Origin: Bin80 sp964291275
GTDB lineage: Bacteria; Bacteroidota; Rhodothermia; Rhodothermales; Bin80
Assembly: GCA_964291275.2 (NCBI GenBank)
Contig: OZ219800.1
Span: 806,001-870,000 of the forward strand
Direction: 5' to 3'
DNA length: 64,000 nucleotides
A model generated the notes under the pieces. That model was not told the DNA's origin. It ran no database searches and saw nothing but the letters and a program-made list of their open reading frames with translations. The number at the start of each line of letters is the position of its first letter. The first letter of the stretch is position 1. This document shows positions 57,201-64,000 of this stretch, one piece after another. A program made the translations under genes and the position numbers.

Positions 57201-59764
57201 ATGGCGAGGCCTCTGTCATTCGGTGCGGTCCAAGCTAGATCAATGCTGGCTGTGGCCGCCGTGGCCGTCAAGTCGGTGATCGCATCTGGCACGGCTACTG
57301 AGGTGGTCGCATTTGCAACGTTAGAGGCTGCTCCCGTGCCAATACCGTTCATGGCACTGACCTGGTAATGGTACTCGGTTCCGGGATCCAAATCCGTGTG
57401 AACGGCGCTGAACATCGTTGTCGGCGGATTTGCTGTTGGATCTGGTTCTGTTATTGGTATGTCCAAGTCCGCCCAGGTTGCGGTGGGTGGATCCACCGTA
57501 TCATCATAATCCTCAGAGACCTCAATCTTGTAGCCAGTAATGTCGGAGCCTCCGTCCGCCGGCGCGGTCCAAGCTAGATCGATGCTGGTTGCGGCGTCGG
57601 CCGCCGTGGCTGCTAAGTCGGCAATCGCAGCTGGCACGTCATGCGTCATCGCATTTGCAACGTTAGAGGCTGCTCCCGTGCCAACACTGTTGATGGCACT
57701 GACCTGGTAATGGTACTCGGTTCCGGGATCCAAATCCGTGTGAACGGCGCTGAACATCGTTGTCGGCGGATTTGCTGTTGGATCTGGTTCTGTTATTGGT
57801 ATGTCCAAGTCCGCCCAGGTTGCGGTGGGTGGATCCACCGTATCATCATAATCCTCAGAGACCTCAATCTTGTAGCTAGTAATGTCGGAGCCTCCGTTCG
57901 CCGGTGCAGTCCAAGCTAGACTGATGCTGGCTGCGTCGTCGGCCCGCGTGGCTGCTAAGTCGTTGATCGCAGCTGGCACGACTGCATCGGTGGACGCTGT
58001 GGCAGTCTCAGAGGGATCTCCCGGACCAGCATCATTGACGGCACTGACCCGGTAAGTGTAACTGGCTCCTCCAGAAGGCAAGTCTTCGTGATCGTACTCA
58101 AACTCCTTTACCTTACTTGGATCTGTCGGGTCTGTTGCTAAGTCCTCAGCTGGCTCAGCTTCGCTCAAGGAGGCCCAACCTGTCCCGTCATCGACCTCAA
58201 TCTTGTAGGCCTTAATGGGGGAGCCTCCGTCCTCCGCCGGTCCATTCCAAGCTAGAACGATTTTCCCCATGTCCGCGGCCACCGTGGCTGTCAAATCGGT
58301 AGGCGCATCTGCCTTGTTTGATGAGATGACACTTACAACTCCGGTGGTAGGTCCCCCCGGGCCGTCAATATCATCGTCGCTGACGCCATTAAGGGCTCTG
58401 ATCCGGTAATGGTACGTAGTTCCAGCGGTAAGACCACTGTGTCTGTAGACCCTACGCGAAGCATCTGGGCTTGGCGTCAAGTCGTCCCAGTCTCCTGGAT
58501 CGACGGTTGGATTATCCTTATCATAAAGTTCAGACATTTGAATCCTGTAGCCAGTAACGGGCGGTTCTCCGTCATTCACTGGTGGCATCCAGCGCACGTC
58601 AATGGATTCTTGCCCGTCCACGGCCACGGCCTTAAATTCGGTGGGAGCACTTGGTGAGGCCAATTTAACACCCAGAAGGTCGGAGGGCTCTCCCAGGCCA
58701 GCAGCATTTTCGGCTCTGATCCGGTAAATTTGCGTGACTACAGGATCTTGTTCAGTCTGCTCCTCCCGAGTATAGGTCACATCCGTAACTGCCCCACCTG
58801 CTGGTTGCAGTACCGTGAAATTCAACCCGTCGTCCGTAGAGACCTCAACTTGGTAGTTGGTGATGGCTAAGCCTCCGGTACTAGCCGGTGCAGTCCAAGA
58901 TAGGGCAATGTCGCTTGAAGTGACGGTGGTTGCGTTCGCCGTCACCGCGGCTGTCAAGCCGGTGGGCAGACTTGGCACGTCGTGCGTGGTCGCAGATGCC
59001 ATGGCGTTATCTCCCCCGTCCGTGCTAGCATCATTAACGGCTCTGACCCGGTAATGATGCGTGGTTCCGGCACCCAAACCCGTGTGAACGAAACTGTACT
59101 TCGTTGTCGTCGGCGGATTTGGGGCTGTTGCTGCCTGTGACGTCCAAGACGCATCATCGGCTGGGGTCGTAGTGGTCTCAAGTACGTATGAGGTAATGGC
59201 CATGCCTCCGTTATTAGCCTCATCCACTGGACTCCAGTCCACACTGATGCTACCTGCAGCGTCTGGCGTCGCCACGGCTGCGAGGTCAGTGGGCGGATCA
59301 GGCACGTTGTGCGTGGTCGCAGATACAACTCCAGAGGGCACTCCCTCGCCCTCACCATTGATGGCGCTGATCCGGTAATGACGCGTGAGGTTATGATTCG
59401 GAGTCAGAGAAGTAAGGTCGTGATTGAAGCTAAACTTCGTTACCGGAGTTTGTGTTCGATCTCCTACTGTTGCACCCGCGATGTCCACTACCGTCCAAAC
59501 CGGCGCTGCAGCGGCTGGGTCTTCACTGACCTCCAGCTTGTAGCCAGCATTACCCGTCAAAAGGGGCAGGCCTCCGTTGTTCGCATCAGCCACTGGACTC
59601 CAAGTTAGAGTGATGGTGCCTGCGGTTGCATCCGTCGCCACGGCTTCCAAGTCAGTGGGCGGATCAGGCGGCGAGAATTGTTGTGCAAATGCACCAGGAG
59701 CCAAGACCAGCATGGCAAGCAGTGCCACGCAGCCAACCCCGAAAAAATTAGTAATGTATTTCAT
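51245..59764 (-). CDS. Giant secreted fibronectin-III repeat protein with T9SS-like tail
   Basis: 2839 residues from ATG 59764; an upstream TTG/ATG start at 59842 is less likely because the signal peptide begins KYITNFFGVGCVALLAML and ends AFAQ. Eleven fibronectin-III domains follow (each opening with PxxPTDL or PAAIADL and ending TGYKIEVS). Then comes a long beta-solenoid-like part rich in Val/Gly/Thr strands (VEGDVFVYADAEITM, LTVGTSSSVSG), a DUF4397-like part (VQFIHNLPLPFPVDLFLDD, AILVHGSADLGDVDV) and a C-terminal domain FTLHGNYPNPFNPSTRIEF ending VKTGRMTLVK, typical of T9SS sorting. Likely a surface adhesin or matrix protein; this role is inference. Confidence 0.88.
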   Translation of the reverse strand: MKYITNFFGVGCVALLAMLVLAPGAFAQQFSPPDPPTDLEAVATDATAGTITLTWSPVADANNGGLPLLTGNAGYKLEVSEDPAAAAPVWTVVDIAGATVGDRTQTPVTKFSFNHDLTSLTPNHNLTRHYRISAINGEGEGVPSGVVSATTHNVPDPPTDLAAVATPDAAGSISVDWSPVDEANNGGMAITSYVLETTTTPADDASWTSQAATAPNPPTTTKYSFVHTGLGAGTTHHYRVRAVNDASTDGGDNAMASATTHDVPSLPTGLTAAVTANATTVTSSDIALSWTAPASTGGLAITNYQVEVSTDDGLNFTVLQPAGGAVTDVTYTREEQTEQDPVVTQIYRIRAENAAGLGEPSDLLGVKLASPSAPTEFKAVAVDGQESIDVRWMPPVNDGEPPVTGYRIQMSELYDKDNPTVDPGDWDDLTPSPDASRRVYRHSGLTAGTTYHYRIRALNGVSDDDIDGPGGPTTGVVSVISSNKADAPTDLTATVAADMGKIVLAWNGPAEDGGSPIKAYKIEVDDGTGWASLSEAEPAEDLATDPTDPSKVKEFEYDHEDLPSGGASYTYRVSAVNDAGPGDPSETATASTDAVVPAAINDLAATRADDAASISLAWTAPANGGSDITSYKIEVSEDYDDTVDPPTATWADLDIPITEPDPTANPPTTMFSAVHTDLDPGTEYHYQVSAINSVGTGAASNVANAMTHDVPAAIADLAATAADAATSIDLAWTAPADGGSDITGYKIEVSEDYDDTVDPPTATWADLDIPITEPDPTANPPTTMFSAVHTDLDPGTEYHYQVSAMNGIGTGAASNVANATTSVAVPDAITDLTATAATASIDLAWTAPNDRGLAITGYKIEVSDDAEATWTELEASHLDVTYSHTGLDPGATRHYRVSAINSVGTGAASNVANATTHNMPAAIADLTATAAAASIDLAWTAPANGGSDITGYTIEVSEDYADADPTAATWAPLDIPITEPNPTANPPTTMFSASHTDLDPGATRHYRVSAINSVGTGAASNVANATTHDVPAAIADLAATAADDAASINIAWTAPANRGSDITGYTIEVSEDYDAADPTAATWAPLDIPITEPDPTANPPTTMFGASHTDLDLGDTRHYRVSAINSVGTGAASNVASATISLAVPDAITDLTATAAGAGIDLAWTAPDDNGFAITGYKIEVSDDAEATWMELEADHPDVTYSHTGPISGTTYHYRVSANNIAGTGAASNVASATTVTATRYAVAAGGSSSGNCADPATPCTLEAALGAGGAGDLVLMRIRRAGETATIGDATMIDKMVTLGVYVRGGSAAAKGAVSFTGSVKLMSDGNLMTHKDAAIHFTDIEVAGTPSIDKLTIGKDVMISEDDPDNTMTSVLAVDELTVNSGQTLTIGEGADVRVRLTKGEEGKKMNGKLDVKGTVDGGGDLWIAHTSDERAASGFMLHEPGDYLPDEAIDPSKVKFTADDCLMVTGGGTVENDLYAVAAGNVCVDLEEIGNLVAVGSIDTDDITTDVIFRDGVTVNGDVQQWNDARVVFEMNATIEGDVTLDYGDGGVGTDFGDPNSDPGDFERVGDFGVEFAGASNTIEGDFNLESGESQALFSTGSLNHSMSTVEGNLIIENGGEIYLQWNQGSSSDNKDNPRGHNLSVEGDVFVYADAEITMEKAAKSTIEANVCSAPGLGGGNRVMLSGDVVFTEGATLTIPTVVIVDDLEVEEEGRLIATTVHVTEEGELNSDGSVQIEDALILQGDGLEGSLAAGSTLNNLTYATVDSDLEMAASMARLSVNVEAGKELRTSEAVTVTNLGLCSGTLLLMDTDIDNKKTLTVTEHLTVKDGYLDLDSNRPGSFGTDVSKPNAAATDGYILLYVTEGERTAGLEWFAPRKVAVDHKDAVIIVNEAKSLVEGIHIFKGHLHMKGEGSHLTVGTSSSVSGIDPFVMVDNGELHSNGNNVLVHGTVTVAAGDKQVGKIVTGGGELHVLGQTPKGIYANESAMATVGVGGMIDVGMGALQLGPAYTAANNGLAGSDRPDVTLTVNKTDKDAGTVTGKIFVPAGSKETRINGEAFDIVVLDGTGNPKKNEKGADNWGGGLYFHNTKVVIDSLAAMNDGAVEFYDNLGKADDSFTIEIKKDVELNSARVYVNQKNSLKFGGNLTFGKTGGMRVWDEASVTVMGDFMQNPGSMHPGHQDGVGLAGTNTFTVMGDFMVADDAHRFETNMNTSMVLKGDFHFGTVKMGSDKTLNADLEFSGKEAQTVGSAVDLGDVLVNNSAGLVLSDSVSQGATSMLTLKSGIISSDMDNTWTVKNPGIEEDVRGRNNALTTCDDEENCAKVITGGTRRSHAAVGVSRYVMKGNSGEGEMSGGYMFPVGGMDEDRAYYRPLILQLEDDLSEAMPVTVTSTMASDDMMPSWPVDNIVVPVQGGSLTLDTHADIYWKVEFKEVPDQNPNIRIAADGLANVFDDSRLRIVQWDCEWNNPKLAGMQIARTDEGSFAENGYVNGVLNLTQEIVEVGKCAILGVAANGIENPIHLDPLTGGLARVQFIHNLPLPFPVDLFLDDVKLMSNVGFQSATGYGHYATGDHVVSVVPVVPPGVPADPIEIPLPTLVNGQTFAVIAHGSLANPSAKIVETKLRSSVENMVEAILVHGSADLGDVDVRVLDPADNMTPTKLLANNFSFNSATRYISLAPGAHNVQVTSPDNREEVEVYYLDLNGYQGETVVLNLSGGKDDLGFMGVRTNGDVFLSQVVTGVEEEGTAGIPTEFTLHGNYPNPFNPSTRIEFDLPEAAQVTLQVVDMLGREVMTLPAREFEAGANRTLELNAINMASGTYLYRMIATGAESRYVKTGRMTLVK
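56074..58000 (-). repeat. Tandem DNA repeats encoding fibronectin-III units
   Basis: A conserved segment beginning caacgttagaggctgctccc recurs at about 56074, 56359, 56698, 57031, 57316 and 57658, spaced 285, 339, 333, 285 and 342 bases. Two unit lengths, about 285 and about 339, alternate; they correspond to domains with and without a Pro/Thr-rich insert. Recent duplication within the gene is likely. Confidence 0.8.
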
Positions 59765-59828
59765 GTGTTCGAGCCCTCGCCCGTTGAGTTGTGAGTTTGG
59801 TTTAGATTTGAGTAGAACAGCAGGAGAG

Positions 59829-59870
59829 GTACCTAACTGCAATTAGGTGGGCCTAATTCAAATTAGGTAC
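59829..59870. repeat. Palindrome upstream of the giant protein gene
   Basis: Arms gtacctaactgcaattagg (59829-59847) and cctaattcaaattaggtac (59852-59870), 16 of 19 paired, with a 4-base loop, about 65-105 bases before the ATG. A related single arm ccttaattacagttaggtac lies at about 60849. It could be an operator-like site or the end of a degraded IS. Confidence 0.5.
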
Positions 59871-60894
59871 TCCCGGCACTCTCTAGAGGGATTACACGCT
59901 AAGTAACGACTACGCGTAATTCCTATCTGAGATTTTACAAGTGCTTCTTCAGAAAGTTGAAAAGATTTCGCCAGTTAGTAAGAAAAAAATCGTTGGATGC
60001 AACTACAGTGCTGAACCGATGCCTCCAAAGTACCCCCATCTAAGTTAATAGAGCGATCCATTCAGCCCGATCCCGTCCAACAGTGACTTGTATCTGTTTG
60101 ATCCAATCACGAAGACGTAAACTCTCATGTAATTCCACTGATCCACAACCGACTATTCATTTGATCATCCGAACTTGATAAACAACGCTGAGCTGTGAAA
60201 TTAACGACTTGCTCTACGGAATAATACCGTGAACAGCGTTGAGATACGAAAAGCGCCTCTACTCTGCCACGAATTTCCCCTGATCAGTTGGAAGGGGTGT
60301 TGAAGGGGAGAGGGACTTCTGTATTGACTACCTAAAAACAAGAGGGCAATCATTGGCTGTGCCTATCATCCAGAAGGGCCCACATCGGTAAACAACGTCC
60401 TCAACAACGACGAGAACCTTCTTGTTATGATGGAGAGGGGATGTGTGATTGTGAATTGTGGAAGAACACACACAACCCAGAGCGTACAGTTCCCCGAACA
60501 AATCAATATTTGTCAGCGATTCCAGAGACACAATAAAAACTTAGTGTCTACCAGCGGACGGTGGACAAATTGAAGATACGGAGCATGGATTCACTCACGG
60601 CACCCACTGGATGACATTCCAAACCGCCGCTTCGGGAGAACTTGGAGAGGTAGTCCACCCATATCAGCAAATCCAAACCCTGAAACTGGGTTGGCGACTT
60701 GTCCAACCGGGGTACAACCTTCGCGGCGAATGCGATCCATGACGCGTGTCGTCATCAGTCTGGGCAAAAACCCTGTATTGCTGTCGTCGCGGTTCAGATA
60801 AAAAGCCGGAAGATGGTTTTGAAGGGTTGATTCAGAAAATAAAGTTCCTTAATTACAGTTAGGTACCCCTGCTGTTATTCCAAATCAAAACTTA
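59871..60894. other. Non-coding stretch, contents unclear
   Basis: About 1 kb without supported genes. Its ends carry related inward-facing sequences (aacagcagg..ggtacctaactg near 59818 and the same read from 60873), which could be the ends of a decayed mobile element. I cannot identify a transposase in between. Confidence 0.45.
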
Positions 60895-61020
60895 TCAGCT
60901 GCGGTCTCCCACAAGAACCACCTGCTGTAAACCAAACCACGCCCGCAGCTTTCGCAACCGTGAGGTCAGCGTAGCAGGATCTATTCGAACACCTTTCATG
61001 GAAGGATTCCGCCACTTCAG
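60895..61020 (-). pseudogene. IS1634-type transposase relic
   Basis: On the minus strand the frame reads GVRIDPATLTSRLRKLRAW then FGLQQVVLVGDRS and stops. This resembles the IS1634-family block with the second Asp (FGLxxVVLVGDRG). It lacks both ends and is a fragment of roughly 40 codons. Confidence 0.6.
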
Positions 61021-61308
61021 TCGACATGCAGTCCATTTATGATGACGGTGCCGTACAATTTACCGCGGCATGATAACGTCTTTCAACTTGTGGGGGATAT
61101 TTCCAATCACCGTTGGCCCCGTTGCCTCTCGACATATCCTTGCGTTCAAGGAACACACTGATGTCGTCAAATATCAATAATTGCAATCACAGCTTTCATT
61201 TGCCCGTGCGTGTGAAAGACCTTCCGAACATAGTCCTTGCTCTTCGACCAGTAAGCATTGCTCCCACCGTACTTTCCATTGTCAACAACGACGCCAAGCA
61301 CTTCACTC

Positions 61309-62173
61309 GTAGAGTCAGGAGGCCGGCGCGGTGCTCTTAGGGTCCTGTGGCAATTCCATCGCTTTCGCTCTGGCCCTCAGTCAGGCTCCCTTAAGTCGTC
61401 TCCGGCCTCCTGCTCTCCGAACCGGGCGTGCGGGTTTCCCGCACCCGGCTCTCCAGGTGGATCATGCGGCTCGTACTCGGATTACCATGCCTCAGTACAG
61501 TCCTGCCCGCTACGCACACAATGGCACATTGTCTGCGGGCAGACCGACTTCGCATGGCATGCGGACGGGCCTCGCTACGCCCCGCCAGCACCGTCGCTTT
61601 GACGATCCCTTCACTTATGCATGTGCAGATGCCGGACGCACTGACATTTTTTTTCCAGATGTTAGGCCTTGCCATTTCTGATGCCCTTTGTCCTTATTAT
61701 CTGCCCTCCAACCCTGCGGTCCCTTTCCTCAACGGGCGTTATCCCGCGTCTCCGGTACTACGGACCACTCCGCCACCCTGTCGGCCCGGCCTGCTCCTTA
61801 CGGAGTTCCGGTTGCCGCGTGCCACAGCACCGACAGGGCTTCCCGTGTTGCTACTTCCCTGATCTTCCATGCGTGCCAGCGCCAGTACCCCGGTGAGTCG
61901 CCTTGGTGCGCTTGTCGCTCGCTTCCCAAGACGTGCCAGTCTTCCCCATATTGCCGGAAGGTCGACACTCACATTACCCGTTTCGAGGCCTGCTCGACGT
62001 TCACTACACGTTCCGGCCCGCATGGTCGCTAAGCTACTCGCGTAGCCCGTTAAACCTCAGTGCTTCATATCATTTCGTTACCTCCATAATACGCTAAGGC
62101 CGCTACCAACCGGAGCGACAGGTGTTGGGCGGGGTTTGCACCCGCCACAGGAAAGCGCCTTTCCACGGCGCAC
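61309..62173 (-). mobile_element. ORF-less group II intron, copy 2
   Basis: 865 nt, nearly identical to 39645-40507 by eye, with 5' end gtgcgcc at 62173 and 3' end ctac at 61309. Domain V is present (gagccgggtgcgggaaac..cggttc). In the extended domain VI helix copy 1 has ggggccgg/ccggcccc and this copy ggaggccgg/ccggcctcc, a compensating change. The flanking exons (caagtttgtc, then gagtgaagtg) differ from those of copy 1 and no intact interrupted gene is recognised. Confidence 0.85.
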
Positions 62174-62298
62174 GACAAACTTGAGTTAATTCAAACTGGT
62201 TCTGGTACCCTGCCGGAATACACAGAGGTCTGTACTTTCGCAATATGCACCCCAGTGTTCGGATATCCCCGGACTAATACCCCGAGCATTGCAACTTC

Positions 62299-63687
62299 TC
62301 AATTGGCCTGAGATGCACGGAGGCGATCAATGTATACCTTTGCGCGTTCGCGATCGCCGCTCCTGCGGTACAGCTCTGCCAAGTATCGGATGAGTGCATT
62401 GCGCTCACTGCCGCCAAGTGCATCTATGCGCGCTTCTGCTGCGTGCGCATACTTGATTGCTGCCTCAAGGTTGTTTCTGAGCAGGATGGATACGTCGAAG
62501 GCGGCCCGTGCTGCAGTATGCGCATTTAAGGATGCACCTTGCAGGAGGTACGCGAGCGCTCCTTTTAAATCTCCTGCGCGCCGAAGCGTCTGTGCCAGGT
62601 TATAGGTCATGACCGCGTAATCATCTACGAGTGCCTGCCTGCCCGGTGCCTCCGCGACCAGATTCTGCATTGACGTGGCCGCATGCTCTTCTGCACCTGA
62701 TGCATAATGCGCCAGGGCCAGTTGATGGCGTACATCTATACGGGCATCCCGCTCGCGAATATCCGCAAGTAATGCCGTCAGTCCCTCAACGGCCGCTCCA
62801 GGATTGTCGGCAACCTCATTCAGAAGTACATCAAACCGCTTACGTGCACTCACATCACCATCACCCCACGCCAGCCACACACTGTCAGCATGTACGAGTG
62901 CGCGCTCTGTCGCATTTCGTTGCCAGGACCGAGCACTGTTTAATGATTCCCGTGCGAGCAAACTGTGATCTGCCAGAACAAAAGCCCGGCTCGCACGAAT
63001 GTGGTAGGCAAACAAAGCCGCGGAATCCGGGGCCTGGGTTAAGCCCATGTCTACATCATCCAGTAAGACCAGCGCCGCACGCTCCCACAACGCACCTGCA
63101 GCTATCCCGGCTTCTTTTGTTTGCTGTTGTTCCTGAGCCGCTGCTAAAAGTGCGATATAGTCATGCCTGTCCTGGTTGCGGACAACCAGACGCTGGAGAA
63201 TACGAAGTTGATCCTGAATTGCATTCTCCTTCCTAAAACGCTCGGCCAGAATCTCGTACACACGTGCCAGCCACTGGCTGGCTTCGTCATCGAATGCATC
63301 CGCATCCAGCGCCTGCTCAAATTTTTCTGCAGCTTCTTCAAGTAACTCCAATGCCTGTAGACTGTCTGCCTCGGACAATCGTGCAAGTACATCGGCACCT
63401 GCATTGAATGCCGCCAGTGCTTTGACCGTATCCCTCGTTAGTGCCACAGGTGCTGTGCCTAGTAAACTGTCAGCGAGGTGAGCGAGCCTGCGGGCTTCTA
63501 CGGATGCACGTGCAGCGTTTTCTGCATCCCGGGCAAATGATTCCGCAGCCAGCTCCCAGGCCATCTGGACACGTATGCTGTCCACGCCGGGCAGCGTTGG
63601 TTTATCTGGCGCAGGCGGCGCTACGATTGGGGTTGACGCTGCACAGCCTGCTCCAAACAGCATCAGTATCAGGGTTAGCTCTCTCAT
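62299..63687 (-). CDS. Helical-repeat (TPR-like) lipoprotein
   Basis: 462 residues. A short signal ends in a lipobox (LMLFGAGCAAS). The mature part is almost wholly alpha-helical with Ala/Leu/Glu-rich repeated helix pairs, several TPR-like (EKFEQALDADAFDDEASQWLARVY, AYLLQGASLNAHTAARAAFDVS, RYLAELYRRSGDRERAKVYIDRL). Probably a periplasmic scaffold for protein complexes; no enzyme motif. It overlaps the upstream gene by an ATGA. Confidence 0.8.
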   Translation of the reverse strand: MRELTLILMLFGAGCAASTPIVAPPAPDKPTLPGVDSIRVQMAWELAAESFARDAENAARASVEARRLAHLADSLLGTAPVALTRDTVKALAAFNAGADVLARLSEADSLQALELLEEAAEKFEQALDADAFDDEASQWLARVYEILAERFRKENAIQDQLRILQRLVVRNQDRHDYIALLAAAQEQQQTKEAGIAAGALWERAALVLLDDVDMGLTQAPDSAALFAYHIRASRAFVLADHSLLARESLNSARSWQRNATERALVHADSVWLAWGDGDVSARKRFDVLLNEVADNPGAAVEGLTALLADIRERDARIDVRHQLALAHYASGAEEHAATSMQNLVAEAPGRQALVDDYAVMTYNLAQTLRRAGDLKGALAYLLQGASLNAHTAARAAFDVSILLRNNLEAAIKYAHAAEARIDALGGSERNALIRYLAELYRRSGDRERAKVYIDRLRASQAN

Positions 63688-64000
63688 TCAAGTGTTAGTC
63701 TCAACTTATCCCACCAAGTCAGAAATACATCATAATGGAGCGATACATCTGTGCTGGAAGCTGCACGCTCCTCAGAAGTGATCCCGGTGATCTCACCACC
63801 GCTCCGGCGGGTAACTCCCAATCGGAATCGCCGCCCTTCCCGCTTAAAGCTCGGATCCACGATATAGTAGGATGCGTCACCGCGAACAATCACAATGTGC
63901 AGTTCCTCAGACGGCATGCGGGCCATCAGGTAGATCTCCCAGGTTTCGTCTGCATATTCAAGAGTTGCCAAGGCACTCAGGTTGCCCGGCTGATAACCGA
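63684..64000 (-). CDS. Unknown protein, C-terminal part (5' end outside window)
   Basis: About 104 residues, open to the window edge, so the start is missing. Sequence includes ETWEIYLMARMPSEELHIVIV, YYIVDPSFKREGRRFRLGV and HYDVFLTWWDKLRLTLE, suggesting mixed alpha/beta. Not recognised. It is coupled to the TPR-like lipoprotein by a 4-base ATGA overlap. Confidence 0.65.
   Translation of the reverse strand, partial: GYQPGNLSALATLEYADETWEIYLMARMPSEELHIVIVRGDASYYIVDPSFKREGRRFRLGVTRRSGGEITGITSEERAASSTDVSLHYDVFLTWWDKLRLTLE

Noticed and set aside
56074..58000. CRISPR-like array of spaced repeats
   Set aside because: The repeats are 285-342 bases apart, in frame, and encode FN3 domains; there are no short repeats or cas genes.
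60328..60531. 67-residue minus-strand frame in the non-coding stretch
   Set aside because: No family match by eye, no convincing ribosome-binding site, and the area is otherwise decayed.

Overview
The window looks like a chromosomal segment of a bacterium of the Bacteroidota/Rhodothermota-Balneolota side of the FCB group. This is an inference from gene content: two neighbouring PorV/PorQ-type outer-membrane proteins, secreted proteins ending in a T9SS-like 'YPNPFNPS' C-terminal domain, a DUF5916 protein, many lipoproteins and signal-peptide proteins, and SusC-like barrels. No rRNA is present. One tRNA-Pro(GGG) is present.

Layout. 0-5 kb: a minus-strand run (SDR, outer-membrane barrel, EcsC-like, lipoprotein sulfatase running off the left edge) divergent from rsmD-coaD. 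5-8 kb: a small barrel protein and an ISL3-family IS inserted into an older ISL3 relic. 8-12.3 kb: a GT-C glycosyltransferase, a DUF547 protein, an outer-membrane protein and a small secreted protein. 12.3-17.6 kb: a sialic-acid cluster (kelch mutarotase fused to a sodium:solute symporter, N-acetylneuraminate lyase, sialidase). 17.7-34.7 kb: housekeeping and envelope genes (aminotransferase, M50 protease, lipoprotein, Asp-box secreted protein, two PorV/PorQ proteins, AI-2E transporter, AAA/DUF4143 ATPase, argH, DUF5916 protein, M20 amidohydrolase, propeller lipoprotein).

34.7-46.8 kb is the most striking region. It is one group II intron, about 1.92 kb when reconstructed, inflated to 12 kb by nested insertions. 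These are two 1895-bp group II introns lying head-to-tail at a single site, one of them split by an IS4-type element; an 863-nt ORF-less group II intron inside the host reverse transcriptase; and a DDE-transposon inside the same gene, which is itself split by an ISNCY-like element. The boundaries fit: removing each element with its target duplication restores open frames (500-codon maturase, 576-codon transposase). A second copy of the ORF-less intron lies at 61.3-62.2 kb.

47-50.7 kb: an HTH protein, tRNA-Pro, a MerR regulator and a two-gene IS256/mutator-type element. Its first gene looks like a catalytically dead paralogue of its transposase. 51.2-59.8 kb: a 2839-residue secreted protein with 11 fibronectin-III domains and a T9SS-like tail. 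59.8-62.2 kb: non-coding sequence, IS relics and the second ORF-less intron. 62.3-64 kb: a repeat-helical lipoprotein and a partial upstream gene.
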